Shown here one piece after another: positions 26,791-38,136 of a stretch of 64,000 nt of DNA. Source of the DNA: Gammaproteobacteria bacterium (lineage in GTDB: Bacteria > Pseudomonadota > Gammaproteobacteria > DSM-19610). Within the stretch, counting starts at the first letter, position 1; each line of letters begins with the position of its first letter. The notes under the pieces are model-generated. The model saw only the letters and a list, made by a program, of their open reading frames with translations. It had not been told where the DNA came from and searched no databases. The stretch lies in NCBI GenBank assembly GCA_026197075.1, contig JAPHQV010000004.1, positions 27,192-91,191 of the forward strand. Direction: 5' to 3'. The position numbers and the translations under genes were made by a program.

Positions 26791-28155
26791 ATGGAAATCA
26801 CCCCCAAATCCCGCTTCTGGTTGCGCGCCCAGGGCATTGCTTCCACCCTGTTGTTCCTGGCCGTGATCGGCACCCTGGCCTGGCTCAGCACTCGCTATGA
26901 GCACCAGTCCGACTGGACCGCCAGCGGCCGCAACACCCTCACCGAGGACAGCCGCAAGCTGCTCGCCGAGCTGAAGGAGCCGATACGCATCACTGCCTTC
27001 GTGCGCGACAACAACCCCCTGCGCAAATCCATCTCTGAACTGGTGGCCCGTTACCAGCGTGTGAAGCCCGACATCCAGCTGGAGTTCGTCAACCCGGACA
27101 CGAATCCGGAACAGGTGCGTGAACTGGGCATCGGCTTCGACGGCGAGCTGTTGCTACGCTACCAGGGCCGTAGTGAGAAGGTGCAACAGCTCAACGAACA
27201 ACAGATCAGCAATGCCCTGCTGCGGCTGGCGGGGCAGGGCGAACGCTGGATCCTGTTCCTCGCCGGTCACGGCGAACGCGACCCCCTGGGCACGGCCAAC
27301 CACGACCTGGGCCAGTTCGGCCAGGAGTTGCGTCGCATGGGCCTGCAGGTGCAGAGCCTCAACCTGACCCAGCAGGCCAGCATTCCCGATAACGCCCGCC
27401 TACTGGTGATCGCCAGTCCACAGGTGGACTACCTGCCGGGCGAAGTGCGCCTGATCCGCGATCACGTACAGCATGGCGGCAACCTGCTCTGGCTGGCGGA
27501 GCCGGGTGGGCACATGGGTCTGGCACCCATTGCCGAAGACCTGGGCCTGGAATTCCTGCCCGGGCGCATCGTCGATGCCACCACCGCGTTGCTTGGCATC
27601 CAGAATCCGGAGTTCGTACTGATACCCGAATATCTCCCCCACCCGGTCACCCGTGAACTGCGCAGCATCACCCTGTTCCCGGGCAGCCTGGCCCTGGAGG
27701 CCCGCAGCGAAGCACCCTGGGTTGCCGATCCACTGCTCACCACCCTGGAGCGGGCCTGGACCGAGCTGGGTCCGCTGGAAGGTGACATCCAGTACGATGC
27801 CGACACCGATGAGCGCCCCGGCCCCCTGGACATCGCCATGGCCTTCACCCGCGAGGACCGCATGGACGTCCAAGGCCAGGCACGTCAGCAGCGACTGGTG
27901 GTCATCGGTGACGGGGATTTTCTGTCCAACCAGTACCTGGGCAATGGCGCCAACCTCGACCTCGGCATCAACCTGATCCGCTGGTTGAGCCATGACGATG
28001 CCTTCATCGCCATCCGCCCGCGCAGCGCGCCCGATACCCAGTTGCAGCTCAGCCGCAACGCCCAGGCGGTGATCGCCTTCGGTTTCCTGTTCATCCTGCC
28101 GGGTCTGTTGCTGCTCAGCGGTCTGGTCATCTGGCTGCGCCGGCGCGGCCGCTGA
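26791..28155 (+). CDS. GldG-like substrate-binding membrane protein
   Basis: 454 residues: one N-terminal helix (about 10-32), a large periplasmic region and a C-terminal helix (about 428-448) followed by RRRGR. The periplasmic part matches the GldG/ABC-type uncharacterised domain: SDWTASGRNTLTEDSRKLLAELKEPI, LFLAGHGERDPLG and RLVVIGDGDFLSNQYLGNGAN. It probably presents substrate to the permease or anchors it. Start ATG lies 7 nt after the permease stop; the next gene begins 2 nt after its own stop. Confidence 0.88.
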   Translation: MEITPKSRFWLRAQGIASTLLFLAVIGTLAWLSTRYEHQSDWTASGRNTLTEDSRKLLAELKEPIRITAFVRDNNPLRKSISELVARYQRVKPDIQLEFVNPDTNPEQVRELGIGFDGELLLRYQGRSEKVQQLNEQQISNALLRLAGQGERWILFLAGHGERDPLGTANHDLGQFGQELRRMGLQVQSLNLTQQASIPDNARLLVIASPQVDYLPGEVRLIRDHVQHGGNLLWLAEPGGHMGLAPIAEDLGLEFLPGRIVDATTALLGIQNPEFVLIPEYLPHPVTRELRSITLFPGSLALEARSEAPWVADPLLTTLERAWTELGPLEGDIQYDADTDERPGPLDIAMAFTREDRMDVQGQARQQRLVVIGDGDFLSNQYLGNGANLDLGINLIRWLSHDDAFIAIRPRSAPDTQLQLSRNAQAVIAFGFLFILPGLLLLSGLVIWLRRRGR

Positions 28156-28157
28156 GC

Positions 28158-29024
28158 ATGGGCTCCCGCACGCTGCTCAATCTCGGCCTGCTGCTGGCAC
28201 TGGCATTGCTGGTGCTGTTGGTGATCTTCGAACCGGGCCGGGAACCGGACACCGGGCCCAGCCCACTCACCGCACTGGGCATCGCCGACATCCACCGTAT
28301 CCAACTGGCGCGGGGCGAAGAGACGCCACGGCTGCTGTACCGCGAAGGGGAACACTGGTACCTGGACGGCAATCCGCCGCTGGAGGCCGAAACCGCCCAG
28401 GTACGCCAGCTGTTGCGCCTGGCGCGGGAACCGGCGCAGCGCCGTTACGCGGCCACCAACCTGGACCTGGCACGCATCGGCCTGGGGCCGGATGCGCACC
28501 GGGTCATCTTCAATGATGAGGTGGAACTGCGCTTCGGCACCACCGACCCCCTGGACGGGCTGCGCTACGTACAGCGGGACGGAGAGATATCCCTGGTGCG
28601 CGATTTCTACCAGCACCTGGTGGAGGCGAACGCGGAGCATTGGGTCAGCCGCCGCCTGCTGCCCGGGGGCCAGGCCATCGTGGCCCTGGAGCTGCCGGAG
28701 CTGAAACTGCACCGCGACGCCGAAGGCCGCTGGCAGCTGCAGCCGGAACAACCGGACATCGGCAGCGATGCCATCATCGCCCTGCTGGAGCGCTGGCGTC
28801 ATGCCAATGCCCTGCGCGTGGAAAGAAGCGAGGTGCGGGAACCGGGGCTGTGGGTCCGCGTACGCCTGGAGGGCCAGGAGACCCCCGTGGAGTTCCAGCT
28901 GCGCCAGGTGGGGGACGACTGGCGTTTTCTGCGTACCGACCTCGGCCTCGAATACCGGGTCGCCGACCACACGACCCGGCAGCTGCTGCGGCTGTCGCCG
29001 GCAGTGAACGAAACCACCCCGTAG
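28158..29024 (+). CDS. DUF4340 protein of the Gld-like cluster
   Basis: 288 residues with one N-terminal membrane anchor (about 5-25, LLNLGLLLALALLVLLVIF) and a periplasmic DUF4340 region built of beta-rich repeats: GIADIHRIQLARGEETPRLLYREGEHWYL, then WQLQPEQPDIGSDAIIALLERW. DUF4340 genes regularly end Gld-type ABC operons. Function unknown; likely a periplasmic partner of the GldG-like protein. Two base pairs separate it from the preceding stop, so coexpression is assured. Confidence 0.87.
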   Translation: MGSRTLLNLGLLLALALLVLLVIFEPGREPDTGPSPLTALGIADIHRIQLARGEETPRLLYREGEHWYLDGNPPLEAETAQVRQLLRLAREPAQRRYAATNLDLARIGLGPDAHRVIFNDEVELRFGTTDPLDGLRYVQRDGEISLVRDFYQHLVEANAEHWVSRRLLPGGQAIVALELPELKLHRDAEGRWQLQPEQPDIGSDAIIALLERWRHANALRVERSEVREPGLWVRVRLEGQETPVEFQLRQVGDDWRFLRTDLGLEYRVADHTTRQLLRLSPAVNETTP

Positions 29025-29056
29025 TAGTGGCTCTCGCCAGCCTATTGTGAGTCCTC

Positions 29057-29875
29057 ATGCCCGAACTTCCGGAAGTAGAAACCACCCGCCGCGGTATCGC
29101 GCCCCTGGTGGAGGGACAGCGCGTCACCGGCCTGCAGGTCCGCCACGCTGGCCTGCGCTGGCCGGTGCCGACCGCCGCCCTGCGCCACGAGCTGGTGGGT
29201 GAGGAAATCACCGCGGTGGAACGACGCGCCAAGTACCTGCTGCTGCGCACACGCGCCGGCATCGCCATCCTGCACCTCGGCATGTCCGGCAGCCTGCGCC
29301 TGGTGCCCCTGGGCAGCCCCGCCGGAAAACACGATCACGTGGATATCGAGCTGGCCAACGGCTACTGCCTGCGCCTCACCGACCCGCGCCGTTTCGGCGC
29401 CCTGCTGTGGACGCGCGATGATCCGCTGCAGCACCCGTTATTGAAAGACCTGGGGCCGGAACCCCTGGGTGATGAATTCGATGGCGCCTACCTGTTCCGC
29501 CGTGCGCGCGGCAGGAAGGTGGCCGTGAAGTCCTTCCTGATGGACAGCCACACCGTCGCCGGGGTAGGCAACATCTACGCCAACGAGGCCCTGTTCCTAG
29601 CCGGCATTCACCCGGCCCGTGCCGCCGGGCGCATCGGCCTGGCACGCTACGAACGACTGGCGAGCTGCGTGCGGCAGGTGCTGGAGGAGTCCCTCGCCCA
29701 GGGTGGCACCACCCTGCGCGATTTCGTCAACGGCGATGGTGAGCCGGGATATTTCAGCCTCTACCTGCGGGTTTATGGCAAAGGGGGGCAAGCCTGCCCC
29801 CTGTGCAAGACGACCCTCAAGGAAATCCGCCAGGGCCAGCGCGGCACGGTATACTGCCCCCGTTGCCAACGCTAA
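29057..29875 (+). CDS. mutM: Formamidopyrimidine-DNA glycosylase
   Basis: Removes 8-oxoguanine and formamidopyrimidines from DNA. 272 residues, close to the E. coli enzyme. The catalytic N terminus [12 protein letters not shown] (Pro as nucleophile after Met removal, then Glu), the conserved Lys in RRAKYLLL, the helix-two-turn-helix [19 protein letters not shown], and a C-terminal zinc finger CPLC...CPRCQR are all intact. It follows the DUF4340 gene by 32 nt and may be cotranscribed. Confidence 0.97.
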   Translation: MPELPEVETTRRGIAPLVEGQRVTGLQVRHAGLRWPVPTAALRHELVGEEITAVERRAKYLLLRTRAGIAILHLGMSGSLRLVPLGSPAGKHDHVDIELANGYCLRLTDPRRFGALLWTRDDPLQHPLLKDLGPEPLGDEFDGAYLFRRARGRKVAVKSFLMDSHTVAGVGNIYANEALFLAGIHPARAAGRIGLARYERLASCVRQVLEESLAQGGTTLRDFVNGDGEPGYFSLYLRVYGKGGQACPLCKTTLKEIRQGQRGTVYCPRCQR

Positions 29876-29943
29876 GAACCTGTCGGCGGGAATCCACCGT
29901 CACGCACCGGCCCGCGGCCACGCCTCGCGCCAGGAACACTATA

Positions 29944-31542
29944 ATGAGAGTGCCCCTGGGGCCCACTTTCACTGATGGAGAGAGCGCAGCTGTGCATGCC
30001 GTGAACGATCCCTCCAACGAAACCCTGCACAAGCTGCAAATCGCCTCCCAGCGACTCAGCGCACTGTTCCAGGCATCACCCGATGCCGTGTTCCTGCACC
30101 GTGAAGATCTCAGCATCGTCGATGTCAACCAGCGCGCCCTGGAGATGTTCGGCTATAGCCGCGAACAAATGGTAACACTATCCGTTCGCGACATTTCGGG
30201 GAAGGACTATGTGGAAGAGGTTGCCCGCGTGGCCAGCAGCCAGATCCCGGTCGATCGCCCCATGGAGCTCGAATGGATCGCCAAACGCAGTGACGGCAGC
30301 GAGTTCCCCGTCGATGTCCGCCTGATACGGCTGCAAATGGATATCGGTGATGAAGTCACCCTGGTGGCCATCGTGCGCGATATCAGCGAGCGTCTGCAGA
30401 TCAGCGCAGAACTGGCGAAATCACGACGCGAATGGAGCCATGCGATGGATTTTTTCGAGGACGCCATCTACCTGATGGACCTCGATGACCGCGTGGTGCA
30501 CGCCAACCGCGCCTTCTACCTGCTCACCGGGCTACGGCCCGATCAGGTGATCGGCCACGACATCACGACCATCATGCATCCCAAGGGCGAGAGAATCCCC
30601 TGCCCGGTCTGCGCCGCCCGCAAGGCCCGTCGCGATACCCGCATCACCTTCGAGCAGGATGATCCCCGCAACCCGGTGCCTTTTCCCGTGGACATCATGG
30701 TGCGCATCACGCGCGATGACGCCGGAGAACCCATTGGCGTGCTGATGGGCATCCACAATCTCAGCGCGCAGCGACGTATCGAGGCGGAGCTGCGCCAGCA
30801 TCAGGACCACCTGGAAGAACTGGTCCAGGAACGCACCCGGCAGTTGGAGGTCTCCAACCAGGAACTGGAATCCTTCAGCTATTCCGTCTCCCATGACCTG
30901 CGCGCACCGCTACGCAGCATCGACGGCTTCAGCCAACTGCTACTCGAGGAATGCCGCGACCAACTCGATACCACGGCACGCAAGTACCTGCAGCGGGTGC
31001 GCGCCAACACCCAGCGCATGGGACACCTCATCGACGATCTCCTGCTACTGTCGCGCGTGACCCGGCGCAGCCTGTCCCGTGGCAAGGTCGATCTGTCCGG
31101 AATTGCCGCGGCGGTAGCGGCGGATTTACAGGAGAACGAACCGGAGCGCAGGGTGGAGTTCCACTGCCAGCACGGACTATGGATCCAGGGCGATGAAAAA
31201 CTGCTGCGCGTCGTGCTGGAAAACCTGTTGGGCAACGCCTGGAAATACACCCGCAAGGAGGCGCACCCGGTGATCGAGTTCGGCGTCGAACGGCAGGACG
31301 GCGTGGACTGCCATTTTGTGCGCGACAATGGGGTCGGCTTCGACATGAACTACCATCACAAGCTGTTCGGCGCCTTTCAGCGCCTGCACAGCATGGAGGA
31401 GTTCCCCGGCACGGGTATCGGGCTGGCCACGGTGCAGCGCATCATTCACCGCCATGGCGGCCGGGTATGGGCGAAAGGCCGGCCCGACGCGGGCGCCACC
31501 TTCTACTTCACCCTGCCCGCCTCCCACTGCCTCGCCGACTAG
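29944..31542 (+). CDS. PAS-PAS sensor histidine kinase
   Basis: Soluble kinase of 532 residues with no membrane helix. First PAS domain about 30-150 (FQASPDAVFLHREDLSIVDVN), second about 165-285 (AMDFFEDAIYLMDLDDRVVHAN) containing the unusual IPCPVCAARKARR with a CxxC pair. A coiled coil leads to the dimerisation H-box YSVSHDLRAPLRS near 325 and a full ATPase domain: ENLLGNAWKYT, DNGVGFDMNY, GTGIGLATV. The C-terminal half resembles phytochrome-type kinases. No response regulator is adjacent, so the partner is unknown. AGGAA lies 10 nt before the chosen ATG. Confidence 0.88.
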   Translation: MRVPLGPTFTDGESAAVHAVNDPSNETLHKLQIASQRLSALFQASPDAVFLHREDLSIVDVNQRALEMFGYSREQMVTLSVRDISGKDYVEEVARVASSQIPVDRPMELEWIAKRSDGSEFPVDVRLIRLQMDIGDEVTLVAIVRDISERLQISAELAKSRREWSHAMDFFEDAIYLMDLDDRVVHANRAFYLLTGLRPDQVIGHDITTIMHPKGERIPCPVCAARKARRDTRITFEQDDPRNPVPFPVDIMVRITRDDAGEPIGVLMGIHNLSAQRRIEAELRQHQDHLEELVQERTRQLEVSNQELESFSYSVSHDLRAPLRSIDGFSQLLLEECRDQLDTTARKYLQRVRANTQRMGHLIDDLLLLSRVTRRSLSRGKVDLSGIAAAVAADLQENEPERRVEFHCQHGLWIQGDEKLLRVVLENLLGNAWKYTRKEAHPVIEFGVERQDGVDCHFVRDNGVGFDMNYHHKLFGAFQRLHSMEEFPGTGIGLATVQRIIHRHGGRVWAKGRPDAGATFYFTLPASHCLAD

Positions 31543-33235
31543 CGCACCTCGGCCGCACCCAGCCCGCGCGGATCCGCGGCCGCCCGCACGCTCCCGTCGC
31601 GACGATCCCAGAGCACTGCCTGCATATTGCCGTAGGGCGAACCCACCGCTTTCAGGACATGCCCGCGGGCCTGCAAGACCTCGATCACGGACTGGGACAG
31701 GGCCTCGGCCTCATACTCCACGTGGTCCGGCAGAAACTGGTGATGAAAACGCGGCCGCGTCACCCAGGACTCGGGTGGCTCGCCACGGGCGAACTCCAGG
31801 ATACCCAGCAGCACCATGGTGATGATACGGCTGCCGCCCGGCGTACCCAAGATGGCCACCCGGTCCGCCGTCTCCACGAAGGTGGGACTCATGCTCGACA
31901 ACGGCCGCTTGCCCGGGGCAATGGCGTTGGCCTCCGCGCCCACCAGGCCATAGGCATTGGGCACACCGGGCTTGGCGGAGAAATCATCCATTTCATCGTT
32001 GAGCAGCACACCGGTGCCGGGTGCGATGAAGCCGGATCCGAAGGGATAGTTGACACTCAGGGTGGCCGCCACCCGGTTGCCTTCGCGGTCGAGGATGGAG
32101 AAGTGGGTGGTATGGTGGCCGCCACCGGTTTCAGCCGTGCCGGGCAGGTGGGCACTGGGTGTGGCGCGATCGGTGCGGATGCCGGCGCGCAGGCCGGCGG
32201 CGTAGTCGCGACTGGTGAGCCGGGCCAGGGGCATGTCCACGAAGTCCGGGTCTCCCAGGTATTCGGCGCGGTCGCGGTAGGCGCGGCGCATGGCCTCGAG
32301 GATCAGGTGGGTACGCGTTGCCGCGTCCAGGGCCGCGAGGTCATGGCCCTCCAGGATGTGCAGCATGGTGGCGAGCGCCACGCCGCCGGACGAGGGTGGC
32401 GAGGCCGTGGTCACCTGGAGACCGCGGTAGTGAAAGCGCACGGGTTCGCGTTCCACCACACGGTACTGTTGCAGGTCGTCCCGGGTCCAGATACCGCCGG
32501 CGGCGCGCACCGCCTCCACCAGTCGTTGCGCCACCGGGCCGCGATAGAAACCTGCCGCGCCCTGTTCGGCCAGGGCCTCCAGGGTACGCGCCAGGTCCTC
32601 CTGTACGATGGACACACCCACCTCCGGCACCGCGCCATGATCCAGGAGGATGGTGGCCGTCTCCGGATAACGCGCCATCACCTCCAGTCGGAATTCGGCC
32701 ATGCGCCGGTAGTGCTCGTCCACCGCGAAGCCCTCGCGGGCAAAACGGATGGCCGGCGCCAGGGAACGGGCCAGGGGCAGCTTCCCGTAGTGACGGGCGA
32801 GGTGATCCAGGGCGGCCGGTTCGCCGGGGATGGCGGCGGACAGCGGACCGTTCATGGACCAGTCACGGACCACCTCACCCTGTTCGTCGAGGTACAGGTC
32901 CCGATGGGCCGCCAGCGGCGCGCGCTCGCGGCCATCCACCATGACCTCGAAGCCATCGGCGGCGCGGTGCAACAGCCAGAAACCGCCACCACCCAGGCCG
33001 GAGCTGTAGGGCTCCACCACCGCCAGGGCGGCACTCACCGCCACGGCGGCATCGAAGGCATTGCCACCGGCGTCGAGAATCTCCAGTCCCGCCGCCGTGG
33101 CCAGTGGATGGGCGCTGGCGATGGCGGCGGCCCCGGGCTTCGCGCCAATGGCATCCGCTGCCGTGGCGGTGCCGACCCACAACAAAAAGGCCCCGATCAG
33201 GAGCCCTTTTGCGAGATTGCGACGCATGCCGTCCA

Positions 33236-33236
<1 letters not shown>
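31539..33236 (-). CDS. ggt: Gamma-glutamyltransferase
   Basis: Periplasmic N-terminal-nucleophile enzyme, 565 residues, that cleaves glutathione and other gamma-glutamyl compounds. Signal peptide about 5-27 (LLIGAFLLWVGTATA). Conserved: AIASAHPLATAAGLEILDAGGNAFDAAVA, GGGGFWLLH, DGRERAP, and the autoprocessing site GGGHHTTHFSILD, where Thr becomes the new N terminus of the small subunit; then GVLLNDEMDDF, the KRPLSSMSPT lid region and GTPGGSRI. The start ATG shares one base with the ferredoxin stop (TGATG). An ATG at 33227 is also possible. Confidence 0.95.
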
Positions 33237-34190
<954 letters not shown>

Positions 34191-34655
34191 TCACTGCTGA
34201 GCAGCACCCGCCCCATGGCGGGTCAGGAACCGGTCCAGCTCATTGGCGAAGGCCTGCCGGTCGCCGTGATTGAGCGCCGGCGGCCCCCCGGTATGGATGC
34301 CGCTGCCACGCATCGTGTCCATGAAATCGCGCATGGTAAGCCGCGCCCGGATGGTGTCCGTGGTGTACAACTCACCACGGGGATTGAGGGCATGCGCCCC
34401 CTTCTCGATCACCTCCGCCGCCAGCGGGATGTCCTGGGTAACCACCAGGTCACCGGCCTCGACGCGCTTGACGATCTCGTTATCGGCCACATCGAAACCC
34501 GCCGCCACCTGCACGGATCGGATATTCGGCGCGGGCGGGGTACGCACGGGCTGGTTGGCCACCATCGTCAGCAGCACCCCGGTCCGCTGCGCCGCCCGGA
34601 ACAGGATCTCCTTGATCACCAGCGGACAGGCATCCGCGTCCACCCATATCTTCAT
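34191..34655 (-). CDS. yaiI: YaiI/YqxD family DUF188 protein
   Basis: 154 residues, [19 protein letters not shown] at the N terminus and [17 protein letters not shown], the conserved acidic motifs of a PIN-like fold (DUF188). Function unknown, possibly a nuclease. The first ATG of the conserved sequence directly abuts a run of seven T that ends the hairpin at 34656-34722, leaving no room for a normal ribosome site. Expression may be leaderless or depend on the hairpin; the open frame continues upstream through the hairpin but shows no conserved residues. Confidence 0.88.
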   Translation of the reverse strand: MKIWVDADACPLVIKEILFRAAQRTGVLLTMVANQPVRTPPAPNIRSVQVAAGFDVADNEIVKRVEAGDLVVTQDIPLAAEVIEKGAHALNPRGELYTTDTIRARLTMRDFMDTMRGSGIHTGGPPALNHGDRQAFANELDRFLTRHGAGAAQQ

Positions 34656-34722
34656 AAAAAAACCCGGGTCAGAGACAAATTTCGCCAATAGTAGCAAAAA
34701 TCGGTCTCTGACCCGGGTTTTT
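34656..34722. terminator. Hairpin terminator between cNMP/rhodanese gene and yaiI
   Basis: Complementary 19-nt arms 34658-34676 and 34704-34722, core CCCGGGTCAGAGAC, with a 27-nt loop. On the minus strand the stem ends in TTTTTTT immediately before the yaiI ATG, so it can act as terminator for the upstream gene; A/T runs on the other side make it bidirectional. The GGTCAGAGAC arm is also seen in dispersed hairpins of other gammaproteobacteria. Confidence 0.75.
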
Positions 34723-34734
34723 CGGGTTTTCAAT

Positions 34735-35862
34735 TCAGGCGCTGGAGACCATCCGCGGCGCTTTCACAAGCTCCTCCTCCGCCCCCCGGTTCACGATTTC
34801 CTTTTCGTAGAGGCTCTGGGTCTCGAAGGGCCAGCTGCGGATGCCGCCTTCCAGGGACAGCACATCGAACTGATTCTGGGTGAGGGTCAGGGTGGCGATG
34901 GCACTGCGCGCGCCGCCGTGACAATAGACGATGTAGCGCTTGTCCTTGTCCAGTTCCTCCATGCGGTTACGCAATTCATGAAGAGGAATCAGGATGGAGC
35001 CGGGAATATGGTGCTCATCGAACTCTTCGGAATAACGCACATCGATCAGCTCATAGCCTGTTTCCAGCATGGTCTTGGCCACGTTGGGATGCACGGTCTT
35101 GATCAACGAAGTGCTGATCAGTTCCTCGAATGCCTCCTTGTCCAGTGACAGCAGGGTACCATCGGAGGTCATGCGCACGGTCTCATTGCGGGTACTGCCC
35201 GAAATCAGGGCCTCGCAACCAAAGGCATCGCCTTCCCCGATATCCGCAACCTTGTGCTGCTTGTCGTCATAGACACCACGCTGATACACCTCCGCGGTAC
35301 CGGAAGTGATGATGTAATAGGCATCGCCCTGTTCTCCCTGGCGAATGACTTCCTCACCCTGCCGCGCCTCCAGGCATTTCATGCGCTTGAAAGCCAGCTC
35401 GACACTTTCCAGGGGCAGGCGACGGAACACCAGGGAATTGCGCACCTGGTCCATCAGGCGGTACATCTCCTCGTCCGTGTCTTCCATCATGTGCACGACT
35501 TCGTCCCAGGAGATCAGCTTGTCGAGCAGATCACGGTCGGCGTGACAGATGATGCAGTCCTCGCGCGCCACCAAGGTGCTGGTGCTGGGACTTGGCGGCA
35601 GCAACACAGGACGCTTGCGCGTGTCGTTGGGACCGGCGATCGATTTGATGGCGCCGGAATAAATGACCTCGAGCTGGCCCTCGACCACGAACAGGTAATC
35701 ATGGCCCTCGCCCCCGGCGATCTGGAAGATCTCACCCTTGCGCATCTCCACGAAGCGCACGATATTCACCACCTCGGACAGGCGCTCGCGGGACAGGAGG
35801 GTAAAGGGCTGATAATGGCGCGACAGATTGTCGAGCACATGTTCAAGTTTAACGCTCATCAT
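34735..35862 (-). CDS. Double cyclic-nucleotide-binding/rhodanese protein
   Basis: Cytoplasmic protein of 375 residues from the ATG at 35862. Two cNMP-binding-like domains come first (about 20-130 and 140-255; the second has [25 protein letters not shown] and [16 protein letters not shown]). A rhodanese domain ends it (about 270-365) with the active-site loop [10 protein letters not shown] carrying the catalytic Cys. Sensing of a ligand could control sulfur transfer, or the fold may be structural. It is followed upstream on the same strand by a persulfide-dioxygenase-like gene, hinting at a sulfur-metabolism pair. Confidence 0.9.
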   Translation of the reverse strand: MMSVKLEHVLDNLSRHYQPFTLLSRERLSEVVNIVRFVEMRKGEIFQIAGGEGHDYLFVVEGQLEVIYSGAIKSIAGPNDTRKRPVLLPPSPSTSTLVAREDCIICHADRDLLDKLISWDEVVHMMEDTDEEMYRLMDQVRNSLVFRRLPLESVELAFKRMKCLEARQGEEVIRQGEQGDAYYIITSGTAEVYQRGVYDDKQHKVADIGEGDAFGCEALISGSTRNETVRMTSDGTLLSLDKEAFEELISTSLIKTVHPNVAKTMLETGYELIDVRYSEEFDEHHIPGSILIPLHELRNRMEELDKDKRYIVYCHGGARSAIATLTLTQNQFDVLSLEGGIRSWPFETQSLYEKEIVNRGAEEELVKAPRMVSSA

Positions 35863-35908
35863 GGTATCGGGTCTCCCGGGAGAATCGTGTTGAATCCACA
35901 ACCTCGGA

Positions 35909-36766
35909 CTAGAGATAGTTCAAGGGAATCTTCAGGTAACGGACTTCATTGTCCTCGGCGACAGGCAGCACGCCGGCATTGATGTTTACTTGCAAACTGG
36001 GAAACAGCAGGCGCGGAGCAGAAAGCTTTCTGTCGCGCTCATTGATGCGCGCAACGAATTCCTCTTCGGAAATCCCTTCCGGCAAGTCAATGTTGTCTCG
36101 TTTCGATTCGCCGATGGTGGTCATGCAGCGCAGGGCTCTACCCTTCGGATAGTCGTGTCCCACATAGACCCTGGTATCGTCCGGAAGACTGTATAGTCGC
36201 CGGGTGATCGAACGGTACAGGTCCCGTGCACTGCCGCGCGGGAAATCGCAGCGCGCAACCCCCACGTCCGGGATGAACAGCACATCGCCGGTGAAAACGG
36301 CATCACCGATACGATAGGTACAGCAGGCCGGGGTGTGACCTGGTGTATGCATGACCTCGACCTGCAGAGTGCCGGCCTCGAGCCGGTCACCATCCTGGAG
36401 CAGGCGGTCGAACTGACGGCCGTCGGTGGGAAAATCCCCCGCCAGGTTGAAGGCGCCCTTGAATATCTCCTGGACCACCGCGATTTGGCTGCCGATGGCG
36501 GCCCTGGAATCGAAACGATCCTTGAGGACATGGGCGCCCGACAGGTGATCGGCATGGACATGGGTGTCCAGCACCCAGTGGACCTTGAGTCGATGTTCCT
36601 CTACGAATTCGGCGACCCGCTCGATGGAATCGGTGAAGGTGCGCCATGGCGTGGTATCCAGGTCCAGCACCGGGTCGATGAGCACTGCATCGTGGCTGTC
36701 CTCGTCGTAGACCACATAGGTGAGAGTCCCGGTACGATCTTCGTCGTAAAACGCTTTGACCTTCAT
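35909..36766 (-). CDS. Metallo-beta-lactamase-fold hydrolase, persulfide dioxygenase-like
   Basis: 285 residues. Metal ligands are visible as THVHADHLSG near 70, the His in MHTPGHTPACC, the Asp in FTGDVLFI and the His in VYVGHDYPKG. The sequence is closest in pattern to Blh/ETHE1-type sulfur dioxygenases, which oxidise glutathione persulfide to sulfite. FPRGSARDLYRSI and IGESKRDN are typical. Pairing with a rhodanese supports a persulfide role, but glyoxalase II or lactamase-like activity cannot be excluded. Separated from the next gene by 46 nt. Confidence 0.85.
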   Translation of the reverse strand: MKVKAFYDEDRTGTLTYVVYDEDSHDAVLIDPVLDLDTTPWRTFTDSIERVAEFVEEHRLKVHWVLDTHVHADHLSGAHVLKDRFDSRAAIGSQIAVVQEIFKGAFNLAGDFPTDGRQFDRLLQDGDRLEAGTLQVEVMHTPGHTPACCTYRIGDAVFTGDVLFIPDVGVARCDFPRGSARDLYRSITRRLYSLPDDTRVYVGHDYPKGRALRCMTTIGESKRDNIDLPEGISEEEFVARINERDRKLSAPRLLFPSLQVNINAGVLPVAEDNEVRYLKIPLNYL

Positions 36767-36930
36767 TTGTGCTTCCTTCTTTTACAGGCTTGGCGCGAAA
36801 CCGACGCCAGAACGGACAGGGTTCTCCAGCCGATGCCCGCAGAAAACTGATATTTGTCAGGGCCGGCTCTGCTGTATCGGCACGAGGGGAAAGGACTTGA
36901 AAGGGGAAGGCGGGTGCAGATCAGGGCAAG

Positions 36931-38136
36931 TCAGACGCTCAGCTCGGTGGCGGACTTGTCCGCCCAGCGGGTTGCCTCGAGGTAGGCTTCAGTGGTCTGC
37001 GCGGGCGTCAGACGGCCAAAAACGGCGTGCCCGAAATCGCCACGCTCATAGGCGATGACGCAGGCCAGCGCCTCGCCATAAGGGCCTTGCTGTTTCAACA
37101 GGCCGTCACGTATTTCCTCGCTGAAAGGAAGGGCTTCGAGGATCTGCGCCAGCGGCGCCTCCATCAAGGCCTCGAGCAACGAGAACAGGCCCACGGTGAA
37201 ATAGCTCTCGGGATTCGGGCGCCGGGCGGCCCGGGCCAGCAGCTCGCACATGCGGGCACGCTGCATGGCCTGCGTGACCAGTTCCACGGGCTTGTCGCCC
37301 AGGCCGGCCACCGCCAGCAACGAGACCCATGTCTTGATGGCACGTGTACCCAGGTACACCACCGCCTGGCGGATGGAGTCGATCTCCTTCGGGAAGGCAA
37401 AGAAGGCCGAGTTGATGTACCGCAACAGCTTGTAGCTGAGTGCCACGTCCTGGCTGATGAGCCGCTCGAGGTCGTGGGCATCGGAATTGGGGTCCTGCAC
37501 CTTGGCCAGCAATTGCAGCACCGCCAGCCGGTTGGGCGGCAACTGCGAGCCCTGGACGACACTGGGCCGGGAGAGGAAATAGCCCTGGAAATAATCGAAG
37601 CCGAGTCCCTTGCAGTATTCGAACTCTTCCTCGGTCTCGATTTTTTCCGCCAGCAACTTGACCGGATACTGGCGTAGCTGCTCCACGTGCCCGGCCAGGT
37701 CTTCGCGCGGGACCGCCATCAGGTCAATCTTGACGATATGCGCCAACTCCACCAGGGGACGCAGGGATTCATGGTAGATGAAGTCATCCAGTGCCACCTG
37801 GTACCCCTGGTCGGTGAAACTGCGCAGACCTTCGATCACCTCCGGATCAGGGCGGATGTCCTCCAGAAGTTCCAACACCACGCGGTCGCGGGGAAACGGC
37901 AGGGGGGCGGTTGCGGTAATGAAGGCGCGGGTCATATTGATGAACGCCCAGTGGGTGCCAACGATCTGGTCCAGGCCGAGCTCCATGAACACATTGACGA
38001 TAACCTGGGAGGTCGCCTGGTCACCATCGAACTGCCCGGCATGATTGGCCGTACCGCTGCGAAACAGGAGTTCGTAGGCGAACAGCTTCAGATCGCGGCC
38101 GAATATGGGCTGGCGCCCGATAAAAATGTCCTGCAT
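36931..38136 (-). CDS. EAL-HDOD signalling protein
   Basis: 401 residues, YuxH-like: an EAL domain (about 1-200) followed by an HDOD domain (about 205-390). The EAL signature reads AYELLFR. Several catalytic positions persist (INMT, LELLE, LDDF, VKIDL, EKIETEEE, FQGYFLSRP), but the DDFGTG loop is DDFIYH, so phosphodiesterase activity is doubtful and c-di-GMP binding or regulation is more likely. HDOD parts LISQDVALSYKLLRYINSAFF and SIRQAVVYLGTRAIKTW are typical. Stands alone. Confidence 0.9.
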   Translation of the reverse strand: MQDIFIGRQPIFGRDLKLFAYELLFRSGTANHAGQFDGDQATSQVIVNVFMELGLDQIVGTHWAFINMTRAFITATAPLPFPRDRVVLELLEDIRPDPEVIEGLRSFTDQGYQVALDDFIYHESLRPLVELAHIVKIDLMAVPREDLAGHVEQLRQYPVKLLAEKIETEEEFEYCKGLGFDYFQGYFLSRPSVVQGSQLPPNRLAVLQLLAKVQDPNSDAHDLERLISQDVALSYKLLRYINSAFFAFPKEIDSIRQAVVYLGTRAIKTWVSLLAVAGLGDKPVELVTQAMQRARMCELLARAARRPNPESYFTVGLFSLLEALMEAPLAQILEALPFSEEIRDGLLKQQGPYGEALACVIAYERGDFGHAVFGRLTPAQTTEAYLEATRWADKSATELSV

